Below are positions 1 through 6,026 of a DNA stretch of 10,277 nucleotides, one piece after another; the first letter of the stretch is position 1; each line of letters opens with the position of its first letter. Source of the DNA: Prolixibacteraceae bacterium (GTDB lineage Bacteria > Bacteroidota > Bacteroidia > Bacteroidales > Prolixibacteraceae); the NCBI GenBank assembly GCA_016930735.1, contig JAFGGF010000150.1, positions 1 through 10,277 on the forward strand, written 5' to 3'. A model generated the notes under the pieces. It was not told the DNA's origin. It searched no databases and was given only the letters and a program-made list of their open reading frames with translations. The position numbers were made by a program, and so were the translations under genes.

Positions 1-26
1 ACTTCAAATATTAAAAACTATTGGAA

Positions 27-43
27 ACATTATTTAGTAATGT
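27..43. repeat. Small inverted repeat in the leader region
   Basis: ACATTA and TAATGT form a perfect 6-bp stem around a 5-base loop (TTTAG), followed after 8 bases by an AT-rich stretch with five consecutive Ts. It could be a weak terminator for a gene left of the window or a protein-binding site. The stem is AT-only apart from one G-C pair, so a strong intrinsic terminator is unlikely. Apart from this and the promoter-like boxes, nothing was recognised in bases 1-175. Confidence 0.25.
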
Positions 44-112
44 AACTTCATTATTTTTAAAATCCCTGTTTAATTAATTGTTTATATGATTAAAACTTCT
101 ATTTACCGCAAA

Positions 113-145
113 TTGCGTGTTAATTGATATACATTTATATTTTTG
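113..145 (+). promoter_or_regulatory. Candidate Bacteroidota-type promoter for the cluster
   Basis: TATTTTTG at 138-145 matches the Bacteroidota -7 consensus TAnnTTTG exactly. A TTG at 113-115 could serve as the -33 element, although the 22-base spacer is slightly long. Transcription would start near 150, giving a leader of about 25 bases before the ATG at 176. This fits the start of a transcription unit, because no gene is seen upstream within the window. The region is very AT-rich, so a chance match is possible. Confidence 0.4.
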
Positions 146-175
146 TAATCGTTTAAAATCAAAAAGCCTTTTATT

Positions 176-1420
176 ATGAAAACATCATTAAACATTATCC
201 TTTTATTTATTATCTCTTATACGGTTTCAGCTCAGGTAACCCAATGGCGTGGACCAAATCGTGACGGGCATTTTGCTGAAACAGGGCTATTAAAACAATG
301 GCCTGAAAATGGACCCGAGCTTTTATTTGAAGTTGAAGGACTTGGTAAAGGCTGGTCTTCACCGATAGCCACAGAAGATGAGATATTTATATCTGGAATG
401 ATAGATACCCTTGATTATTTAACAAAAATGACTTCTACCGGAGAAATACTCTGGCAGGTGCCCTATGGGCGTTCATGGAATCAATCTTACCCCGATACCA
501 GGAGTTCACCGACTATCGAAGGAAACCGTGTTTATATTGAAAGTGGTACAGGCAGGCTGGTTTGTTTCGACCGGGAAACAGGTAAAGAAAACTGGGCAGT
601 AGAAGTTGATAAAAATTACGAATGCGAATACCACGTTTGGGGGAATTCTGAAACTCCCTTAATTGTTGACGACCTTGTTCTGAGCACTCCCGGTGGTAAT
701 AAAACCAGTGTTGTAGCTTTTAATAAATTTACAGGAGAATTGGTTTGGCAAAGTAAATCGCTGGGAGGTGCAAGGGCGTATGCTTCGCCTACAATTTATA
801 AATACAAAAATTTCAGGAATATTTTGGCAGTAACAGGAATGGAGATTATGGCCCTGATTCCTGAAACAGGTGAAATTGCCTGGCATTATAAATATTTTGA
901 CAAGGAGAAATGGGAATGGCAGGACAACGGTTTAATCTGGACAAATACCCCGATATTTAAAGATGATGAGATTTTCATTTCTATGGGTTACGACTACCCG
1001 GCTGTTATGCTGAAAATGAATTCTTCAGGCACCGCAGTTTCAGAAAAATACGTTGACCATACTCTGGATAACCACCATGGGGGAATTGTTCTTTACAACG
1101 GGTATATGTATGGTGCTAACTGGTCGAGCAACAGCCAGGGGAACTGGGTATGTATGGATTGGAATACAGGTGAAGTCAAATGGGAGACCAAATGGGATAC
1201 GAAAGGATCGTTAGTAATGGCTGACGGAATGTTATATTGTTACAACGAACGCGGAAATGTCGGGCTGGTGAAACCTGATCCAGGTGAATTTAAAGTCGTT
1301 AGTCAGTTCAGGATTACCAAAGGAAGCGGTCCACACTGGGCACATCCCTTTGTAGCCAACGAAAAATTATACATGAGGCATGGAGAAGTAATGATGGTGT
1401 ATAATTTAAAAGCATTATAA
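176..1420 (+). CDS. Secreted PQQ-like beta-propeller protein
   Basis: This 414-residue protein starts with a short signal peptide: two-residue basic start, hydrophobic core to about residue 18, likely cleavage after Ala19 (VSA-Q). The mature protein opens with WRGPNRDG (24-31), the usual N-terminal signature of PQQ-like/BamB-like propellers. Blade repeats ending in a TGE-x-x-W pattern are visible near 82-94, 128-141, 179-193, 224-238 and 324-337. These are the tryptophan-docking strands of a PQQ_2/PQQ-like fold. No membrane helix follows the signal peptide and there is no lipobox cysteine, so the protein is probably soluble in the periplasm or secreted. The family name does not show that PQQ is bound; many members are scaffolds or sugar- or redox-related binding proteins with no known cofactor. 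It is the first gene of the cluster and is separated from the next by 87 bases. Substrate and partner are unknown. Confidence 0.85.
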   Translation: MKTSLNIILLFIISYTVSAQVTQWRGPNRDGHFAETGLLKQWPENGPELLFEVEGLGKGWSSPIATEDEIFISGMIDTLDYLTKMTSTGEILWQVPYGRSWNQSYPDTRSSPTIEGNRVYIESGTGRLVCFDRETGKENWAVEVDKNYECEYHVWGNSETPLIVDDLVLSTPGGNKTSVVAFNKFTGELVWQSKSLGGARAYASPTIYKYKNFRNILAVTGMEIMALIPETGEIAWHYKYFDKEKWEWQDNGLIWTNTPIFKDDEIFISMGYDYPAVMLKMNSSGTAVSEKYVDHTLDNHHGGIVLYNGYMYGANWSSNSQGNWVCMDWNTGEVKWETKWDTKGSLVMADGMLYCYNERGNVGLVKPDPGEFKVVSQFRITKGSGPHWAHPFVANEKLYMRHGEVMMVYNLKAL

Positions 1421-1427
1421 TTTAATC

Positions 1428-1446
1428 TGTTAATATCTCATTAACA
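1428..1446. repeat. Inverted repeat between the first two propeller genes
   Basis: TGTTAAT and ATTAACA form a perfect 7-bp stem around the 5-base loop ATCTC, starting 8 bases after the first stop codon. It is AT-rich and has no following T-run, so it is a poor intrinsic terminator. It could be an operator for a dimeric regulator, since it lies 62 bases before the next start. The half-site spacing does not match a CRP/FNR box. The heptamer TGTTAAT also occurs once in the leader at 118-124. Confidence 0.3.
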
Positions 1447-1507
1447 ATTCAGGATTTCAAAATATATATCTTTATACTCTTAAAGCTGAAGCTATTGTTT
1501 AATATTG

Positions 1508-2935
1508 ATGAAATCTAAACTGATACAAAAATCTGTGACTGTAACTGTTGCTTTTGTAGCAATTGTTGTTTTTTCGTGGTGGCTGGTTGCAAATCCGACG
1601 AGTGATTTTGAAGAAAGCCTTCCGGGAAAAGACAACAGGGGCAAAGGAATTGTTATTGAGGAAAATATAGTTATAGGAGAGAATTTTGAGAGGGTTACCG
1701 ATAACTTTGAAGTCCTTGATGAAACCTGGCCCCGGTTCAGAGGAGCCGATATTAACAATATTTCTAAATCTCCGGTAAAATTAAAAGATAATTTTGGCGC
1801 TGAAGTCCCGAAAATCCTTTGGTCGCTTGATTTGGGTGAAGGGCATTCAGGAGCTGCAATTTATAAAGGGCTTGTTTACATTTTAGATTATGATGAAGAG
1901 GCAAGGTCCGATGTATTACGATGCCATTCGTTAACAACCGGTGAAGAAATCTGGAGGCGGTGGTATAAAGTAAATATAAAACGCAACCATGGGATGGCCA
2001 GGACCGTTCCGGCAGTTACCGATGATTTTATTCTGACAATCGGGCCACGGTGCCATACAATGTGTGTTGAAAGGGAATCGGGCAATCTCCTTTGGGGGAT
2101 TGATATCGAAAAAGACTATCAGGTCGAAGTTCCCATGTGGTACACAGGCCAGTGTCCGTTAATTGATGATGGAAATGCAATAATTGGATTAGGAGGAACC
2201 TCACTTATGATAGCAGTAGATTGCAGAACGGGGGATAAAATCTGGGAAACTCCAAATCCCAATGGTTGGAAAATGTCACATTCTTCGGTTGTGCCTTTTA
2301 CATTTGGCGGGAGGAAAATGTATGTTTACAGTGCAATAGGGGGATTGGTTGCTGTAGCAGCCGACGGGCCTAATGCCGGTTCTGTGCTTTGGGAAGAGCC
2401 AGCCTGGAATCATTCGGTTATAGCCCCATCGCCGGTATGTATGCCCGATGGTAAGATCTTCCTGACTGCCGGCTATGGCGCCGGTTCTATGGTTATTCAG
2501 CTTTCCGAAGAAAATGGTGTTTTCAGCACTAAGGTTTTAGATGAATATGCACCGAAAGACGGGCTTGCCTGTGAGCAGCAAACCCCAATTTTTTATGATG
2601 GGCATTTGTTTGGCATCCTCCCAAAAGACGGAGGTGCTTTACGAAATCAGTTTGTATGCGTTACTCCTGGTAATACAAAAAACGTAATCTGGTCAAGCGG
2701 TAAAGAAGAAAGGTTTGGATTGGGGCCGTTTTTTATTGCCGATAATAAGTTTTTTATTTTGGATGACCAGGCTGTTCTTACTATATTAAGGCTCAGTACA
2801 AAAGAATATACTAAGTTGGAACAGGTTCAGGTTATTGAAGATGCACACGATGCCTGGGCTCCGTTTGCCTTGGCCGATGGATTCCTGGTATTACGCGATT
2901 CGAAAAAAATGGTTTGTATTGATATGCGATTGTAG
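1508..2935 (+). CDS. Membrane-anchored PQQ-like beta-propeller protein
   Basis: The protein has 475 residues from the ATG at 1508; a TTG directly before it in frame is less likely to be used. Basic residues at 2, 4 and 8 precede one hydrophobic helix at about 9-29 with no good cleavage site, suggesting an N-in anchor with the rest in the periplasm. A charged linker (about 31-70) leads to WPRFRG at 74-79, the same opening signature as in the first gene. Propeller blades of the type TTGEEIW, ESGNLLW and RTGDKIW follow, which identifies a PQQ-like propeller. It belongs to a different branch from the first gene: its blades are longer and richer in Cys and His. No heme or iron-sulfur motif is present. 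The next gene starts 2 bases after its stop, so the two are probably translationally coupled. Electron transfer or protein scaffolding at the membrane is an inference from context only. Confidence 0.8.
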   Translation: MKSKLIQKSVTVTVAFVAIVVFSWWLVANPTSDFEESLPGKDNRGKGIVIEENIVIGENFERVTDNFEVLDETWPRFRGADINNISKSPVKLKDNFGAEVPKILWSLDLGEGHSGAAIYKGLVYILDYDEEARSDVLRCHSLTTGEEIWRRWYKVNIKRNHGMARTVPAVTDDFILTIGPRCHTMCVERESGNLLWGIDIEKDYQVEVPMWYTGQCPLIDDGNAIIGLGGTSLMIAVDCRTGDKIWETPNPNGWKMSHSSVVPFTFGGRKMYVYSAIGGLVAVAADGPNAGSVLWEEPAWNHSVIAPSPVCMPDGKIFLTAGYGAGSMVIQLSEENGVFSTKVLDEYAPKDGLACEQQTPIFYDGHLFGILPKDGGALRNQFVCVTPGNTKNVIWSSGKEERFGLGPFFIADNKFFILDDQAVLTILRLSTKEYTKLEQVQVIEDAHDAWAPFALADGFLVLRDSKKMVCIDMRL

Positions 2936-2937
2936 AT

Positions 2938-3897
2938 ATGAAAAACAAAGGTATTGTAATATTTCTCATTTTGTTGACCATTGTAGTAGTTGTCATTATT
3001 GTTGGAGATTTTACCTCTACTCGGCCAGATAAACAAGGAGAGAATCCTTATGAATTCAGTGTTGATGAGTACACAAAAGTCGATCCTGATTTAATTCAGT
3101 ATAAAGAGACAAAAAACTTCAGGCTTGTTTTTGAGAATCCTGAAGGAATTGCTTATTATAAACAAAAATTATATGTTCTTGGCGATCAGCGATTACAGGT
3201 TATCAGTAATAGTGGCAACCTGCTTAAAGAAATTGAACTTAACGATTTTCCTACAAGTATTGCAGTTGATTCAACTTATATTATAATTGGTTTTAATAAT
3301 TATATTTCAACCTATTCTATTAATGGAGAGTTAATAAAAAAATGGGATTCACTGGGAGAAAATTCAGTAATAACTTCGCTTGCTGTTTGGAATAACGAAT
3401 TATTCATTGCCGATGCAGGATTGAGGAAAGTGCTTCGTTACACCATGGATGGGCAAAAAATAAGTGATTTCGAAGGAAAACATGAGGAAGCTGCACTGCA
3501 TGGGTTTATTGTCCCAAGTGGTTATTTCGACCTGGCATTTAATACTTACGGAGATTTATGGGTAGTAAATCCGGGAAATCATTCGCTTGAAAATTATTCT
3601 TTGGATGGCAGTATGCGTGAATTCTGGCAGGCTTCATCTGTACAGATCGATGGATTCAGCGGTTGTTGTAATCCGGCGCAGTTTACCTTTTTGCCTGATG
3701 GAAGTTTTGTAACCAGTGAAAAAGGATTGGTAAGGATAAAAATTTATAAACCTTCGGGTGAGTTTAAATGTGTTGTAGCGGCACCCGAAAAGTTTACTGA
3801 TGAAGGGTATGCACCAGAGGTTGTTTCCGATGAAAACGGGAATATTTATGCCGTCGATTTTAATAAAAAAATGATTCGCTTATTTGAACCCGTTTAA
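2938..3897 (+). CDS. Membrane-anchored NHL-type beta-propeller with GCCNP motif
   Basis: This 319-residue protein has one N-terminal hydrophobic helix (about 5-23) after a lysine-containing start, so it is probably an anchored periplasmic protein. The body reads as NHL/SMP-30-like propeller blades: NPEGIAYYKQKLYVLG (67-82), ITSLAVWNNELFIADAG (145-161) and YFDLAFNTYGDLWVVNPGN (196-214). The stretch 239-280 carries GFSGCCNP, then LPDGSFVTSEKG and a further Cys (C278). From memory, a GCCNP...DGS-x-VT-x-EKG pattern recurs in NHL proteins encoded beside Tat-type ferredoxins in other phyla; this was not checked. The vicinal C243-C244 pair is unusual for a propeller and could be redox-active or bind metal. 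The gene starts 2 bases after the preceding stop and ends 1 base before the next ATG, a tight operon arrangement. No enzymatic role can be assigned. Confidence 0.78.
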   Translation: MKNKGIVIFLILLTIVVVVIIVGDFTSTRPDKQGENPYEFSVDEYTKVDPDLIQYKETKNFRLVFENPEGIAYYKQKLYVLGDQRLQVISNSGNLLKEIELNDFPTSIAVDSTYIIIGFNNYISTYSINGELIKKWDSLGENSVITSLAVWNNELFIADAGLRKVLRYTMDGQKISDFEGKHEEAALHGFIVPSGYFDLAFNTYGDLWVVNPGNHSLENYSLDGSMREFWQASSVQIDGFSGCCNPAQFTFLPDGSFVTSEKGLVRIKIYKPSGEFKCVVAAPEKFTDEGYAPEVVSDENGNIYAVDFNKKMIRLFEPV

Positions 3898-3898
3898 T

Positions 3899-4105
3899 AT
3901 GGAAAGAAGGGAATTTGTTAAAAACAGCGGCAGATGGGTAATTCTGGGAGGAATCGGGATTATTACGGCCATTCTGGCAATAAACCATCAAATAGCCGGA
4001 GCTGCAGAATGCAAAGTTTCACCGGTATGTAAAGGTTGCCAGAAATTTACACATTGTAATTTACCACAAGCTGAAAAACAAAGGGAAAATGGAAAAGAAA
4101 GCTGA
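3899..4105 (+). CDS. Small twin-arginine protein with four cysteines
   Basis: A 68-residue protein from the ATG at 3899, one base after the preceding stop; a TTG at 3884 inside the previous gene is a less likely start. RREFVK (3-8) resembles the core of a Tat signal and is followed by a hydrophobic segment (13-28). The segment could be a Tat signal peptide or an uncleaved N-terminal anchor. After AGAAE come only about 31 residues, with cysteines at 38, 44, 47 and 53 (CX5CX2CX5C), enough to ligate one iron-sulfur cluster or a metal ion. The spacing is not that of a standard ferredoxin, HiPIP or rubredoxin. The twin-arginine region resembles that of the ferredoxin encoded next (RREFIRKSGR), whose start overlaps this gene by 17 bases. 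No family name is recognised. A small periplasmic electron-transfer partner of the ferredoxin is a plausible but unproven role. Confidence 0.75.
   Translation: MERREFVKNSGRWVILGGIGIITAILAINHQIAGAAECKVSPVCKGCQKFTHCNLPQAEKQRENGKES
4082..4086 (+). promoter_or_regulatory. Ribosome binding site of the Tat ferredoxin gene
   Basis: AGGGA lies 2 bases before the ATG at 4089, inside the end of the preceding small gene. It supports the overlapping start at 4089, although the spacing is tight. The start is also supported by the complete twin-arginine signal that it gives to the protein. Confidence 0.4.
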
Positions 4106-4655
4106 AAACAGAAGGGAGTTTATCCGAAAAAGTGGTAGGTTAACCCTGGGCCTGGCTATTGGGGGTCTTGGAGTTTTGGCAGCCAGCCGTGCCACTGCTG
4201 GTGAATGGGTTTGGCAGATTGACCCATTTAAATGCAACCAATGCGGAAGGTGTGCCACTGAATGTGTCTTAAATCCTTCGGCTGTAAAATGTATCCATGC
4301 CTTCGATTTATGTGGATATTGCGACTTATGTGGTGGTTATTTGAAACCGGATGCAAATGAACGTTCCACTGCGGCTGAAAACCAACTTTGCCCGACTTCA
4401 GCCATCGAACGGAAATTTATAGAAGAACCTTACTTCGAATATGTTATTAATGAAGAATTATGTATTGGTTGTGCCAAATGTGTCAAGGGGTGCACATCTT
4501 TTGGCAACGGTTCTCTGCATTTGCAAATTATGCATCATATTTGTGTGAATTGCAACGAATGTTCTATTGCAAGAGTATGCCCTTCCGATGCAATTAAAAG
4601 AGTGAAAGCAAGCGAAGCTTACCAGGTAAAAGGAAGCTGGTCGAAACCCTTGTAA
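4089..4655 (+). CDS. Tat-exported polyferredoxin, about four [4Fe-4S] clusters
   Basis: This 188-residue protein has a Tat-type leader: RREFIRK at 8-14, a hydrophobic, glycine-rich stretch at about 18-32, and possible cleavage after ATA37. Four groups of cysteines follow: 49/52/55/59, 75/78/81 with C101, 125/128/131/135 and 152/155/158 with C164. C101P, C164P and the spacing CX2CX2C are typical of bacterial [4Fe-4S] ferredoxins, so up to four clusters can be proposed; C68 is left over. The twin-arginine signal implies that the protein folds with its clusters in the cytoplasm and is exported, as for NapG/NrfC-like electron carriers. The gene overlaps the small four-Cys gene by 17 bases and lies 83 bases before a NosR/NapH-like membrane protein. 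That pairing is typical of periplasmic electron-transfer chains. The electron acceptor is not identifiable. A non-exported role is possible if the leader is only an anchor. Confidence 0.88.
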   Translation: MEKKAENRREFIRKSGRLTLGLAIGGLGVLAASRATAGEWVWQIDPFKCNQCGRCATECVLNPSAVKCIHAFDLCGYCDLCGGYLKPDANERSTAAENQLCPTSAIERKFIEEPYFEYVINEELCIGCAKCVKGCTSFGNGSLHLQIMHHICVNCNECSIARVCPSDAIKRVKASEAYQVKGSWSKPL

Positions 4656-4687
4656 GTCAGAAAACAGTGAAAAAATATAAAAAAATC

Positions 4688-4736
4688 AAATATCAATAAC
4701 TAATATCCAATATCGAATATCAAAAATCCAATATCA
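4688..4736 (+). repeat. Degenerate 7-bp tandem repeat (AATATCN) in the spacer
   Basis: From 4702 the spacer reads as consecutive heptamers AATATCC, AATATCG, AATATCA, AAAATCC, AATATCA. An out-of-register AATATC sits at 4689-4694. The array runs directly into the TTG start codon of the next gene at 4739. The spacer 4656-4738 also holds one AGTGAAA (4666-4672), which resembles the unit of the repeat at the window end. The function is unknown; slipped-strand expansion, a nucleoid-protein site or an AT-rich promoter or translation-enhancer region are all possible. Confidence 0.7.
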
Positions 4737-4738
4737 AA

Positions 4739-6001
4739 TTGAAACCGAAAATCTATATATTATTAACTTTTCTGCTTTTATTTTTGAGTCTGCAACTCCC
4801 TGCTCAGCAACAAAGGTTTCCAAAACCTGAATTTGATAGCGGCTATGAACAACCCGACCCAGTTACTCCTGAACCCCGTTCCGGGGCAATGGAATATTTC
4901 GACGTAGCTGTTTTACTGGCAGTTCTTTCACTCGCTTCATATCTGGTTATTAGAAAGAGGTCACGTCAGGGAATTTTATGGTTATCAGTTTTTTCAATGA
5001 TCTATTTTGGGTTTTACAGAAATGGATGTATTTGTTCAATTGGAGGTATCCAGAATGTTACATTGACATTTTTTGATGCTACATATGCAATATCTGTAAC
5101 GGCGTTGCTTTTTTTCCTGCTGCCCCTTGTTTATGCATTATTTTTTGGAAGGACATTTTGTGCCGGAGCTTGTCCGTTGGGCGCAATTCAGGACCTGGTT
5201 ATAATTAAACCTCTTTCAATGCCGCGGTGGCTCAGGAAAACACTGGGAATTTTTCCTTACCTGTATTTAGGGCTGGCTGTGCTTTATGCTGCTACCGGAA
5301 CCGACTTTATTATATGCCGATACGACCCGTTTATCGGCATTTTCAGGATGGATGCACCGTTTCATATGATTGTCCTGGGAATTGTTTTTCTTTTAATGGG
5401 AATGTTTATTGCCAGGCCCTACTGCCGTTTTCTTTGCCCTTACGGTGTTTTACTGAACTGGATGTCGAAATTCTCGAAATGGCATATGTCTATAACTCCA
5501 TCGAAATGTATCCAATGTAAACTATGCACAACATCATGCCCATTTGATGCGATCGACTTCCCAACTGAAGAAAAGGTGACTAAGTCATCCAGATATGATG
5601 CTAAAAAATTTATAATATATGCTGCAGTAATACCTCTGTGGGTCCTCATTGGTGGATTTGTTGGCTCTAAATCACATACCTATTTATCCAAGGCACATCC
5701 CGATGTTTATCTTGCTGAATTACTAATTCAACATCCTGAATTAAAAGATGATCCTGATAATATTGATATTCAAACCTTTTTGGCTTCCGGAAAAACAATG
5801 GATATATTGGTTGAAGATGCAAGGTTGAAAAGGAAGGAATTTTATACCGGAAGCTGGATTCTGGGTGGCTTTATCGGTTTGGTAATCGGTTTAACATTAT
5901 TAAATCAGGTTGTTTACAGACGCAAACAGGATTATACACCTAACCGGGGCGATTGCTATAGTTGCGGACGCTGTATGGATTATTGCCCGGTTGACAGATA
6001 A
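4739..6001 (+). CDS. NosR/NapH/RdhC-like membrane iron-sulfur protein
   Basis: This 420-residue protein starts at a TTG; the first in-frame ATG (residue 51) would lose the clear signal peptide 1-22 (hydrophobic core, LPAQ cleavage). About seven membrane helices are visible: 53-71, 78-94, 116-136, 168-186, 208-225, 291-308 and 372-392. The two CX3CP motifs, C141-C145P and C229-C233P, are the hallmark of the NosR/NapH/RdhC (Fer4_5) family. They are followed by a ferredoxin motif at C257/C260/C263/C267 and another at the extreme C-terminus, C406/C409/C412/C416. By the positive-inside rule these clusters face the cytoplasm, while C97/C99 and C193 lie near the outer face. There is no N-terminal FMN-binding domain as in NosR; 23-52 is only a short periplasmic tail. 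Family members move electrons between the quinone pool or cytoplasm and periplasmic enzymes. Here the neighbouring Tat ferredoxin is the natural partner. The next gene starts 25 bases later. Confidence 0.88.
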   Translation: MKPKIYILLTFLLLFLSLQLPAQQQRFPKPEFDSGYEQPDPVTPEPRSGAMEYFDVAVLLAVLSLASYLVIRKRSRQGILWLSVFSMIYFGFYRNGCICSIGGIQNVTLTFFDATYAISVTALLFFLLPLVYALFFGRTFCAGACPLGAIQDLVIIKPLSMPRWLRKTLGIFPYLYLGLAVLYAATGTDFIICRYDPFIGIFRMDAPFHMIVLGIVFLLMGMFIARPYCRFLCPYGVLLNWMSKFSKWHMSITPSKCIQCKLCTTSCPFDAIDFPTEEKVTKSSRYDAKKFIIYAAVIPLWVLIGGFVGSKSHTYLSKAHPDVYLAELLIQHPELKDDPDNIDIQTFLASGKTMDILVEDARLKRKEFYTGSWILGGFIGLVIGLTLLNQVVYRRKQDYTPNRGDCYSCGRCMDYCPVDR

Positions 6002-6026
6002 TATAATATTAAATGATAATTACAAA

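Noticed and set aside
176..1420. Quinoprotein dehydrogenase using PQQ
   Set aside because: The propeller repeats resemble those of PQQ enzymes. However, no typical catalytic calcium-ligand Asp/Glu set or vicinal disulfide can be confirmed, and the size is below that of methanol/glucose-type dehydrogenases. Only the fold is claimed.
1467..1474. TATCTTTA as a -7 box for a promoter before the second gene
   Set aside because: It misses the last G of TAnnTTTG and no convincing -33 element is seen upstream; the spacer is so AT-rich that such matches are expected.
3884..3898. TTG start for the small twin-arginine protein
   Set aside because: It would overlap the preceding gene and add MNPFN before the ATG. 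The ATG at 3899 puts the twin arginine at residues 3-4 and fits the tight gene spacing.
5910..6026. Upstream extension of the three-helix propeller gene into the NosR/NapH-like gene
   Set aside because: The extension overlaps the conserved C-terminal cluster motif of the preceding gene in another frame. The ATG at 6027 gives a sensible N-terminus before the first helix.
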